Part shown: piece by piece, positions 35,766 through 46,303 of the stretch
Layout: every line of letters starts with the position of its first letter
Position numbering within the stretch: position 1 is the stretch's first letter
Assembly: GCA_026873275.1 (NCBI GenBank)
Contig: JANTUC010000018.1
Coordinates: 950,001 to 1,014,000, forward strand
From: Pseudopithomyces maydicus
Taxonomy: Eukaryota > Ascomycota > Dothideomycetes > Pleosporales > Didymosphaeriaceae
Length of the DNA stretch: 64,000 bases
Reading direction: 5' to 3'
Program-made: the position numbers and the translations under genes
The notes under the pieces: generated by a model
The model's database searches: none
Told to the model about the DNA's origin: nothing
What the model saw: only the letters and a program-made list of their open reading frames with translations

Positions 35766-36000
35766 CAGCCGACAGCCCAAGATTACGAGCCACAAGGCCA
35801 TGGCCATACCTGCCTAGTATTACCTACCTAATACATCAGGGGTGGTCAAAGACCACACTCCATCAGTCAGCTAGGGCAGCCGACAGGCCATCAGCCACAG
35901 GCTCAAGATTACGAGCCACAAGACCATACCTAGCATTACCCAAGTACCTTAGGCTACCTACCGGTAATACATCAGCCACAAGACCACACTCCATCAGCCA
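35766..36000. repeat. Imperfect ~126-bp tandem duplication
   Basis: The block starting CAGCCGACAG, containing AAGATTACGAGCCACAAG and ending near ACCACACTCCATCAG, occurs twice with a period of about 126 bp (anchors at 35779 and 35905). Small insertions and substitutions separate the copies. Non-coding. Confidence 0.75.
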
Positions 36001-36304
36001 CATCCCACAGCCCACCAGCCACACATCCGCACCTCTCCTCTCCGGGATAGGATGCACCATCACGTAATCCCGCGCTAGGCCCGCGCATCGATTTTGGGCC
36101 TGCGGCTCAACCGCGAAATTCTACGCCAGCTCCTGCTCCGCTCGCTGCCACACGCGCTCCCCCTCAATCTCCCCCAGTCGTGTGCCTCCCTCCCCCCGCG
36201 CTGCCGCCTGTCAAGTATCTGTCCCGGAGCTCTTGTTCGTCTAGCCGTCCCACCAAGCCAACCTCGAAAGCACAAGCTCCCAGCGTCTGTGACTTTGACT
36301 AGTC

Positions 36305-38688
36305 ATGGCTGCTCCTACTCAGCTGGCGTGTATGCACCACGAGCACCCTCCCTCCTGGCCCAGCTGCTGACACACCCAGACCGCACCTCCAAGGGCATCG
36401 GGGTCTTCAACGCAGCTCCCCTCTACAGCCAGCTCCCTGGTTTCGACCGGTAGCCATCCCGCACCCTTGCCAGCACGCCCCACTGACATGCCCACCAGCC
36501 CCGAAGGGAACCTGCGCTGCTGCTGCTACTCGCCCGACAGCAGCTATTTTGCATGGGCCTCCCCCGAACAGTAAGCCCGGCCCCCATCCTCCCCATCCAC
36601 CACCTGACACGTGCCAGGGTTTCCGTCATTGACACCTCCTCCGGCCGCATCGTCACCACCCTGCCCACACCCAATGTCTTCGAGCTCGGCTTCTCTCCGC
36701 TGGGGACCTACATCATCACCTGGCAGCGCCCCGCCAAGGACGAGGATGGCAACGCTACCAAGAACTTGAAAGTATGGCGTACCGTGCCAGGCAATGACGA
36801 GAATGCCCAAGACCGCTCCGTGGTGGGAGAGTACGTCCAGAAGTCACAGACGGGCTGGAACCTTCAGTACACATCGGATGAGGCTTTCTGCGCCCGCGTC
36901 GTAACAAACGAGGTGCAGTTCTACCAATCCAACGATTTGAAGACTGTCTGGAACAAGTTGCGTGTTGAAGGTGTCACCGACTTTGCGGTATCGCCCGGCA
37001 AGAACCATTCGGTTGCTGTTTTTGTTCCGGAGCGAAAGGTAGCTTTGCACTCACAATCTTGTGAGGCGCTCGACTAACGGGGAACAGGGTATGCCTGCTG
37101 CCGTCAAGGTCTTCCAGGTGCCTCAGTTCAACTCGCCAATATCGCAGAAGACCTTCTACAAGGGAGACAAGGTTCAACTCAAGTGGAACGCTCTGGGCAC
37201 GAGCCTGATCGTCTTGGCCCAGACCGAGGTTGACAAGACAAACAAGAGCTACTACGGCGAAACCAACATGTACATCTTGAGCGCCAATGGCTCCTTCGAC
37301 TCTCGTATTTCGCTTGATCAAGAAGGGCCTATCCATGATGTGTCCTGGTCGCCCAACTCGAAAGAATTCGGAGTCGTTTACGGTTACATGCCTGCAAAAA
37401 CCACCATTTTTAATGCTCGCGCTGTTGCGCAACACAGCTTCGACAAGGCACCGCGAAACACCATTCTATTCTCGCCGCACGGCCGATTCGTTCTTGTGGC
37501 CGGATTCGGCAATCTGGCTGGCCAGATGGACATTTACGACCTGGAGAAAAATTATCAGAAGGTCACTACCATTGTAGCTTCCAACTGCACTCACTGCGAA
37601 TGGAGCCCTGATGGAAAATATATCCTTACAGCTACGACGAGCCCCCGCCTCCGTGTTGACAACGGAATACGCATTTGGCACATCGGGGGTACCCTGATGT
37701 ACAACGAAGATATGACGGAATTGTATCACGTAACCTGGAGACCTCAGTCGGTTCAGCTGGAGAACCCTCTCCAGGCGGGAAGCCCTCACGCATCAGCTGT
37801 GGACTATCTTAGCAAGGTGAAGACACCGTCTAAGCCGGCTGGTGCCTACCGTCCACCAGGCGCCCGCGGATCCACCACGCCTCTGCTCTTCAAGCGCGAA
37901 GACGAGGGAGGTGCAGCATACACCAATACTGGTATCTCCTCGAGCAACGCTTCGTTCTCTAATGGATTTGGAAAGCCGCGACGTCGCGAAATTCCTGGGG
38001 CCGAACCCGTTGATACCCTACCCCCTGGTGCCGCTCCCGGTGGTGGAGTTAGCCTCACTGGCACCGGCGAGGCGGAGGGTGAGCTGTCAAAGGCTGCTTT
38101 GAAGAACAAGAAGAAGCGAGAGGCTAAGAAGGCAAGAGAAGCTGCCGAGAAGGCTGCCGCCCTTGGTGCGGACGGTGTTGCTCCCCTTCTGGGCCTACCA
38201 ACCCCGGTCGAAGTCCCGAACGGCGTGATGCTCGCGGCCAACAACGCAGCCGCAGCAAGAGCAATGCGATGAACAACCAGGGGGGACGCAGTCCCAGCCA
38301 GCACCGAAACTACGGAAACAGCCCGCATGGACGACATGGGCCGGGCTACGATGATGGTAATCACCGTGCTCAGATGGGTCAGCAGCACCATCACAGGGCT
38401 GGTTCCGGTTCAAACCGACACAATCAGCACAATGTTCCAGCACACCAAGCCCCGGCGCAGATCAAGACAGAGAATCACGGGCCCATGCCTGATTTGACTG
38501 TGACGAGTCCTGGGGACGGTGGACCACACGACAAGAAAGTTCGAAGTCTTTTGAAGAAGATCCGTGCGATTGAAGATTTGAAGATGAGGCAAGCGGGTGG
38601 AGAGAAGCTCGAGGATACGCAGATCAAGAAAATCACTACCGAGGAGTCGATCCGCAAGGAGCTCTCCGGCTTGGGATTCACCGAATGA
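36305..38688 (+). CDS. Translation initiation factor eIF2A (frame break near 38.27 kb)
   Basis: WD-repeat factor that can deliver initiator tRNA to the 40S subunit in eIF2-independent initiation. Five exons: 36305-36329, 36380-36449, 36499-36570, 36618-37038 and from 37088 on; four introns of 47-50 nt. The first exon is 25 nt and joins to give MAAPTQLAYRTSKGIGVF. A beta-propeller follows (VFELGFSPLGTYIITWQRP, NFSPHGRF-like blades, CEWSPDGKYILTATTSPRLRVDNG). A disordered basic linker comes next, then the C-terminal helix KKIRAIEDLKMRQAGGEKLEDTQIKK. The propeller frame stops at 38272 while the conserved C-terminus lies in another frame from 38269. One missing base near 38260-38270, or a 56-nt intron (GTGATG..CAG, 38224-38279), would join them. 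Restored length is about 729 aa. Confidence 0.88.
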
Positions 38689-39216
38689 ATTTTGGGTATC
38701 TGACATTGGCCGAGAGCTATCGCGGGGGTATTGAAAGATGCTGTCGGTTCAGAACATCATATGACGGAATGTCGGAGGCGTTTTCACAGAAGTGCAAGCA
38801 CGAAAAGCTCGGCACTTGCGTTTAGAAAGGTTCATGTTGGTTCGAAAGATGTGGGCAAAAAGTAGGCGTTGGATGAGTGCAGGACAAAAGAAAATCACAT
38901 TTTCCCACCCATGTTGTATTTAGATGTAATTACGTGCAATGGGCCTATATTGAGTTATCGTTATTTATGTGTTTACTCTGAGCATTCATCTGACGGATGG
39001 GGACTCCACGCTGCCGACCGAACAGCTTACTAAGCACCACCAACACATGAACGTCATGGCCGTTGACGACATGCATACCCACCATCGGCGGCAAACGTCG
39101 TCGCCCTTTAGAATGTCGCATTCGCGAGCCACCCTGAGATTCTTTTCCATAATACCACTTTTCTAGGGCTTCGACAAGACCGCACTACTTCGCACGAACC
39201 CCGCTTCTGCGCGATC
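38689..39216. other. Intergenic
   Basis: A 528-bp spacer: 3' region of eIF2A and promoter of the F-box gene, both on the + strand. Nothing specific seen. Confidence 0.4.
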
Positions 39217-41078
39217 ATGGCGCCCGCGTTCACCGAACTTCCCGTCGAGATCTTGGAGGCAATTTTCTTCCACCTCGACCCTCAGTCGCTGCTATCTGTT
39301 GCGCAGAGTTGTCGTCACATAAAATCACTCACCTCCGACGCGCCGCTGATATGGCGCCACTTCTGCCAGACGCATTTCAGGATCTGGGACCCCCAGCACC
39401 GCATGGACGCCAAGTTTGTCGGGCCACTTTCCGACGTCGACTGGCGCACCGTCTTCATACGGCGGATAAGGATTGAGCGTGAGACATTAGGGCTGCTGGA
39501 CAGGGTACTGGCGGGCCGACAGAATCGCACGAAGAATATCGATAAGATTGCAGAGTTTGGATACGACGTCAAGGAGGTGTTGCTGAGGGAAGTAGCGTGC
39601 AACGATGCGAAAGAGGATGTTCTAGCCAGGAGATACTATGCGAATGCGATTTTGGAGAGGATACAAAGGGAAATGGTGCTGGGCGTGTGGACAGACGTCA
39701 ATAGAGGCGCTGATGTCCCTCTTGAGAAGGCATTAGCTGCATTCGACATGTTCACACACGCAGGTGAAGATATGGATTTCGAAACGGTTGCGCAAGATCT
39801 GGACAAGCTGGCCCAAAGTCTTCAGCAAGAGCATCCGTCGTTTGATGGACTAAGTGCTCGAGCAAAGGCCTCAACTTTAGCATCCTTCTTGCGCGAACGA
39901 GGTTTCCGTGGGGTATCCGATTCGTCGTATCGCGCCCTTCATAATTCGTTCATTGCGCTCGTTCTACAGTCCGAGACCCACGATTCTCTGCCTCTCATAT
40001 CCGTCGCAATATTTTGCGCACTAGCACGTCGCGTGGGCCTCGACGCTCGTCCCTGTGGCTACCTTTATCACGTCTACTGCCTCGTTTACGCACCGGAGAA
40101 CCATACTCTTGATGGTGTCTACAAACCGACAAGCTCTACGGACCTTGACCACATGTACTTAGACCCTTTCCGCTCCTCAGACGAAGTACTGGTAGAAAAC
40201 TTGCAGCACCGGCTCCGCGAAATGGGTGTACCTACCTCGCAGCGTGAAAGCTACTTATCCGATAGCAATACTCGGGATATGGTTCTGCGTACAGCCCGAA
40301 ACATTGTGGCCTCTGTGCAAACAATCCGCCAGACGGATGCCGGCGCCTTCGGCATCAATGCCACCTGGCTCAGCGTCACTCCTGATATGGACAACGCCTT
40401 TTACGCCACCATATGGGCAATGCTTATCCTAGGCCCTGACGATGATGTAGCAGCCGTGCCGCATACTGTCGCGTCGAGTCGCCGGCGCCAGTATCTGCCA
40501 TATCTCCTCGAACATTTCCAGACGCACTACCCATGGGACGTCTCACTGCTAATCCAATACGTCATACCCATGTTCATCAATCTGCCTGAAGGAGAGCGAC
40601 TGATCGCTTTCGTGGAGAGCATGCGCCGCATGGACGCGATACCCAGACCACCAAAGCAAAGGGAAGGTGGCGCCGCAGACAGCGTAACGTTCCGTGTAGG
40701 GCAGCTTTTCCGGCACAAACGATATCACTACGAAGGTGTAATCACTGGGTGGGATACCGTGTGCGATGCTGGCGAGGAGTGGATCCACAATATGGGCGTG
40801 GACCGTCTCTCGGGTGGTCGTAACCAAGCGTTCTACCATGTCATGTAAGTCTTACCCCCACATTTGATTAGAAGTGACAGGATGTGTGCTGACAATGTTG
40901 ATGCAGGGGCTGTGACAAGTCGATGAGGTACGTAGCTGAAGAGAACATCTTGCCCTGCGGGGTAGACCAGGGGCCGAGCGAAGCGTTGCTCAGGCTCGCG
41001 GGAAAGCACTTCAAGCGGTGGGATGAGGGTAATGGCATGTTTGTGAGTAATATCAAGGATGAATATCCTGATGACTGA
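39217..41078 (+). CDS. F-box protein, FBXO21-like (F-box + SirB1-like + YccV/HspQ domain)
   Basis: Probable substrate adaptor of an SCF ubiquitin ligase. Two exons, 39217-40844 and 40907-41078 (62-nt GTAAGT..CAG intron with GCTGAC branch), give 599 aa. Residues 5-50 are an F-box (ELPVEILEAIFFHLDPQSLLSVAQSC). The middle (about 180-430) matches the SirB1/transglutaminase-like fold seen in FBXO21, with YRALHNSFI.. and LARRVGLDARPCGYLYHVYC. The C-terminus (about 490-590) is a YccV/HspQ domain: FRVGQLFRHKRYHYEGVITGWD and YVAEENI. The splice rebuilds HVMGCDKSMRYVAEENI. Complete. Confidence 0.88.
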
Positions 41079-41620
41079 AGGGGCAACCGCACACGGAGGT
41101 ATTGCCCGCAGCGTTTCGGCGGGGTTCATGAAGGAGTCTATTATTCTCTAGATACCCACAATCGCTTTAATACATAATTTAGTTTTTTACTTCGTTCGGC
41201 TTTTGTAATTATTGCGCATATACAAGTTAGCGCCTAATTGAGTTACCATACCACGTTCATAAAGAAGTACAAAGGGACAATTTTTCGAGGGTATTTCAAT
41301 GGATACTACATGCTGTGCCTAACCAACTGCGTACATTTCATGCATTCATCGGTCTAATACTCGCCGACAAAAAAACCAAGGCGACAGCCAAAAAAAGAGA
41401 ACAGACCTAGCCATCCATGTCAAGTTAACGCCGACAAATGCTCAATCACTCGGAGGGCAGCCACAAGCACCAACGCCAGGCAAGGTACTCGTAGCCGCCC
41501 TTTTTCTAACAACTCTCTCATCCAAGGACTAGCCACAAGCACCAACGCCAGGCAAGGTACTCGTAGCCGCCCCTTTCCCAACGACTCTCTCATCTGGGGG
41601 CGACGGTCGAAACGTCGCCC
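41079..41620. other. Convergent 3' spacer with local duplication
   Basis: A 542-bp spacer between the F-box gene and POM152. It contains the 72-bp tandem duplication listed separately. Confidence 0.5.
41459..41594. repeat. 72-bp tandem duplication
   Basis: A block beginning AGCCACAAGCACCAACGCC starts at 41459 and again at 41531. The copies are nearly identical through GTAGCCGCCC, then diverge slightly before ACTCTCTCATC. Lies just past the POM152 stop codon. Confidence 0.9.
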
Positions 41621-44600
41621 TCAGTATTGCAACAACTTCTGCCCGCTCCGGCCTTCTAATCCTTCAACGTTGGGCTTCGCAAATCCACACCATCGGTCCT
41701 TGATGCTAACTACTTCGTACGTGCCCTCCTCTTGAACAGGTACAAACATTTCCTTCTCGTGGCTAACCTCTGTCTTGATTTCCAGAACCTTGGACTTCTT
41801 TCCGCGCGCCGCGTTCGTGCTCCGGGTGTATGTGAATTCAAATGGCGGTGTACCTTCGAACTGGAAATGCAGATCGGTATTGCCACCCTCGTGGATGTCC
41901 ACGGAAGAAACCTGGCCACCAGACAAGCGGACCGAAGGAATGGGATGGATGTTCTTGGTGATATCCAGCGGCGCGAGGCAATCTGAGGCGGAATCACGAA
42001 GGCCAGTAATGGTAAACGTACCCGGAAGCTCGGCGAGACGGCGGAATGTAGTCGCTGCATTCGAAGCCTTGCGAGTTTCGCCGTTGAATGTGTAGTATAC
42101 CGTGAAGGGATTCTGGCCGCTGAGTGCAAAGGAGAGGCGCTCGCCAACGCAAAAGTCTGCCCGCTCTTCCAATGCAGTGGCCGTAGGCGCATCATGCACG
42201 CTCACTTGGACCCTGGGGCCGTTGGGTGGAGGTCTGAACGTGCAGCCACGGGCGTCACGTACTTTGCGAATCACTATAGAAGAGACGCCGAGGTGAAGCT
42301 TGCGATGTTCGATCTTAAGGTCAAACTTGTTAGAACGAATATCCCGATGAGTGCTGACTTCCGGCTTTGGCATTCCAGCTTGTTTGATCTCCACTTCAAG
42401 GTAAAAGGGTGCTTGTCCTTCGAGCGTCACAGGAATCACCTCTTCGCCGTCAGACTCGCGGCTACAGTAGCTGTAAGTCTTTCCAGGAGTATCAAAGCGT
42501 GCTGAAGGAAGTGGGTTGACCGTTTGTTGGACAGTAAGCGACTTGAAGTCCTTCTTCGAATGGTCGTATCGGTTGTCAGCGAGCTTATTGAACGTGTATT
42601 CGTAGCTGCCTGCACTGGAGGTATCGGCACGAATCGTCGTCAATCCACTAACGGCGCGAACGTTCTTATCACGAGGAGCGGCAGTCTTGCCTTTACCCTT
42701 GAAATGTTGTGTGTAGGAGACCTCGAAAGGAGCATTGCCTGCAAAACATAAACACATAAGCAAATATGATGGAAAGGAAGTGGTGTTGCTTACCTGATAA
42801 AGCAATCTCAAACGAGTCTTCATCGCCCTCGCAGACGGCATCTTTGACGTATTTCCCATCCTGGAAAATGATCGAAGGAGTTTCTGGAATGCTGATCTGT
42901 GGTCGCGCAATCCAACCAACTTGGAAAGTGCTAGCCTTTTCTTCGATGAATCCGGGGCATACAGAATCACGTACGGACAAGAGCTGGTACGTGCCCTGCT
43001 GTGTGATGGCGAGAGGAGCGTTGGCGTTGGATACATGAGCCTTCTGCTTCTGGTTGGTTTCGAGATTCTCGTATTCCAACGTCCAGGGCCCAACACCAGA
43101 GAGGCGAAGAGGAAGGTCGACACTCCTGCCTTCAAGTGCCATGACTGATTGCCTGCCATCTACCAGTCCAAAGTAAGCCTTAGGGCGTTCATGTCGTACT
43201 TGCACCTTGACCTCTTCATCCTTGATGGTATCCTTACACTTCATACCATCGACAATACTGATCAGAGCCACCGTGTACTCTCCTCCATTTGTCAATCTTG
43301 GTGTCTTGATCGTGTACATATAATCGGTAATTTGGACAGTCTGCTTGCTGCGTCTGCCGTTGTGTACCACCTCGTACTCCAATTCAAACGGACCATCACC
43401 GACAAGACGTACATCAAACTGGGCATAGTCGTCGATACAAGCTTGTTTGGGCTTCTTGCTTTCCATGAACTCAGCATAAGCTGGGGGCCTGACGTCTTGC
43501 TGCAGCTGTACATTCTCAATAGAACGATCACTGTAGACCGCATCGGAGATGGACTTGAATGTGTACGTGTAGTGTCCAGCGCTTTGCGGTGTGAGATCAA
43601 AGGAGCCCCTGAGCGAGCCGACTTGTACATCTCGAGGTACTGCCCTTTGACCTTTCTTCTGCTCGGTGTATTTGACCAAGAAGGGAGGAGTACCGATAAA
43701 GTCCATATCAACACGCAGACCAATGGGATTACCAGCGCATTTGTCGTAGATGTCATCGCTCGTCAACAACAGTTCGGGCTCTGGCGGATTCTGCAACAGG
43801 CAAGAGGTAGGTTCCAGCACGTCACCTTCGCAGAAGTCTGTTGAGACAGACTTGAGGGTGTAAAGACCTGCATCGGAGGCGAGAAGCTTGCCACTGGCGG
43901 GCTTGATGCTCTCTCTTTTCACCACGGCATTTGCGCTTTGATAGCCATCTGTGACCATATCCGCCTCGGGCGTGAAGAGATATTCAATCTTATGGGGAGC
44001 ATCAACGCGGTCCTTCCCAGTCGACACGTACTTGAGGGGCAAAGGCTTTTTGTTGCCTTTTGCCACGCGAATGGGATTCTGAGGACTGCATCCTTGGAAA
44101 TGGACTTTAGGACGCTCATGTACCTCGAAACGTTGGTGCGTGCCGGTGATCTTAGTCTTCGGATGGTCCTCGTCGTCGATGTCTGCGAAGCTCACGTGGT
44201 TTCCGAGCCCATCTTGAACCTCTTCCACAGCGTACTCCCAGAACTGGCCTGTAGCGAGCGTCTCGTTCAGAGGCACTGTAACCTTCTGGGACCGTATCCA
44301 AGCTACATCCTCCTTTCCACTCCGTACCAGTGCTTGGGAGTTGTGTCTTGACAGGGGAGAGACAAACTCTTCAGGCTGCAGGTTCTGGAATTCGGATCCT
44401 CCTCGGGGCTGTCGATCAACAGTCAGACGATATTTGACATACAGAGGGGGCACGCCCTCGACTTCAAGCTCGACGTTGGACAGATCGTTTCGGCAGCGTT
44501 TGTCGGCCGTTGGCTTCACCCGGGCTTGTGGGCACTTTGTTACGATGGCATTGGTGCTCCTGGGGCGCACTTCAAGCTTGGAGTGGTCGACAACCTTCTT

Positions 44601-45519
44601 CAGTAGATAAACGCCTGGCTTTTTCACGGAGTAACGAAGGAGAAGTGGGTCCTCGGGGTCGGTCCGCTTCGCAGTTTTGCGTGCCTTGGTAAGCATAGTC
44701 TTCAGTTCGCGCTTGGACAGGGCAATGGTCTCGTTTTGATTCGAATCGAAATCAATGCGGACGAGCTGCAACTCGACAGGCTCAGTCTGGTTGATGAGTA
44801 TGGGAAGGTCGAGAGACGTGACGGTGGAATTCAAGCAGAAGGAGAGCTTGTCTGGGTTCAAAACAGCGGATCTGCACTGTCAGCGGCGGCTTCATATGGC
44901 TTCGGATTTGCAATACATACCCTTCTGGAAGAATGTTGATGATCTGCTTGCCCAAGATGAGGGAGGCGTTGTGCAGGATGGGCCCAGGCTTCACGCTCCG
45001 TTCGCTGATTGCCAGTTCGCTGTCGAAGAGGAAGCCGGCCAGAGAGAGGAACCAGGCTTGCACGGGGATGCCGATGCGGAACATGAGCATGACGTCCAGG
45101 ACCGAGTGGGCGACGAAGAGCAGGAAGGAGGTCGAGGTGCTCCATTGCAGCCAGGGAATGTCGAGCAGCGGGACGCCCAGCATGAAGAAGACCATGTCCA
45201 GGCCGCACCACTTGAGGCATGACCACACAGACTCGTCATCCTCCAGGGCCAGGTTGTAGAAGTCGTACAGCTTCCATGCCCAGAGGGCGATGTATATGGA
45301 GGCTACGTAGAGGCGCTGCTGGGCAGGGTCGATGATGTGGGCTGGTATCCAAGGGCCCGAGGGCGGGGCGGTGTCGGCGGGTGGGCGCGGCACATCTGGC
45401 AAGGGCGTATTTACGTTTGGGCGGCGGGTGCTGCTCGGGGTGGGCGCGCCGGGCGAGCGAGCTTGCTGGTGCGGTGTGGACGGGAAGCCGCCTGGACGAG
45501 GTCGCGGAGTGCCGTTCAT
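41621..45519 (-). CDS. POM152: Nucleoporin POM152
   Basis: Transmembrane ring nucleoporin of the nuclear pore. Three exons, 45519-44921, 44871-42794 and 42738-41621, with introns of 49 and 55 nt, give 1264 aa, the usual length. The N-terminus is Pro/Arg-rich, followed by several hydrophobic segments (YVASIYIALWAWKLYDF, MVFFMLGVPLLDIPW, FLLFVAHSVLDVMLMF). The long luminal part contains repeated Ig-like units with FEL/FEV..Y pairs, for example PFELEYEV, PFEVSYTQHF, PFTVYYTFNG and PFEFTYTRS. The last unit ends at IKDRWCGFAKPN. The start at 45519 is MNGTPRP; an in-frame ATG at 45678 exists but gives an unlikely extension. Divergent from the UCH gene. Confidence 0.92.
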
Positions 45520-46303
45520 GATGCCCTGTGGCAGTCGATGGGGCGGCTGGATGCGCTCATGGATCGGGGGCGAGTGCACGGCGGAGGAGCGGGCGGCGCA
45601 GGCAGGAAAGCCCCAAAAACAAGCGTGTGCGGGGTGCGTCGCGCGGTCGTGGATGGAATCACTCGGTCGCTCAAACAAACCTTCAAATGTTTAGGGCGCG
45701 TCTCCCAGCGCAAGAGGTCATAGTTCCGCGTCTCGGCCAATCAGCGTCCACCCACCCCGGCCTGGGCATCCTCCACCACTGCCTGCCTGCCTGCCTGCCT
45801 GCGTGCCCAGGTGCCTCTCTCACCCTCGCCATTCACCATTCACCTGCGCACCAGCCAGTTCCAAGGGCTGTGAGTCCATTTACCTGCCTATTGTACGCCC
45901 AGCAGCCAATCAGCGTCCACCTCTCTCCTACTTGTACTTGCGGGGCATCCTTCACCACGGCGTGCCTGCCTGCCTCACTCGCCCTCGCCCTCGCCATTCA
46001 CCATTCACCATTCACCTGCGCACCACTCCACTGAAAACCAGTCACGTGCCTATTGTACGCCCAGCACAATAGCTCCGTTTGCGCACGGTACACGCCGACT
46101 ATATCAACCATGCCCGTCCACCTGCCCCTCTTCTCTCAGTTTACTCGCTCTCCCTCCAACCTCTCCAACTTGACTTGAACACTGCATTTTGTCTACTTTC
46201 TGCCCAATCTACCGAACGCTTGCTTTCAGCTCGCCTTCTCTGTTTTCTGCCCACTATACAGAAACCTCACCTAAACATCGCCTTGTCTTCTCTTCCAATC
46301 GCC
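45520..46303. other. Divergent promoter region, POM152 / UCH
   Basis: About 780 bp between divergent start codons. It carries a duplicated 169-bp block with GCCAATCAG (CCAAT-type) motifs in each copy and CCTG/CTGC simple-sequence runs near 45780. No gene supported. Confidence 0.5.
45736..46065. repeat. Imperfect ~169-bp tandem duplication with CCAAT motifs
   Basis: Two units start at 45736 and 45905 with GCCAATCAGCGTCCACC. Both contain CATCC..CACCAC..GCCTGCCTGCC, then CGCCATTCACCATTCACC and CTGCGCACCA, and end in CCTATTGTACGCCCAGCA. The copies differ by small indels and substitutions. Each begins with a CCAAT box. Confidence 0.85.

Larger units (their letters stand above)
35248..36304. other. 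Divergent promoter region, histidine kinase / eIF2A
   Basis: About 1.06 kb between divergent start codons, rich in simple sequence: a short CAG run near 35486-35506, a G-rich 10-bp repeat, and a 126-bp imperfect tandem repeat, listed separately. No coding frame supported. Confidence 0.5.

Noticed and set aside
38224..38279. Treating the eIF2A stop at 38272 as the true end
   Set aside because: The conserved eIF2A C-terminal helix follows at once in another frame, so the early stop is unlikely to be native.
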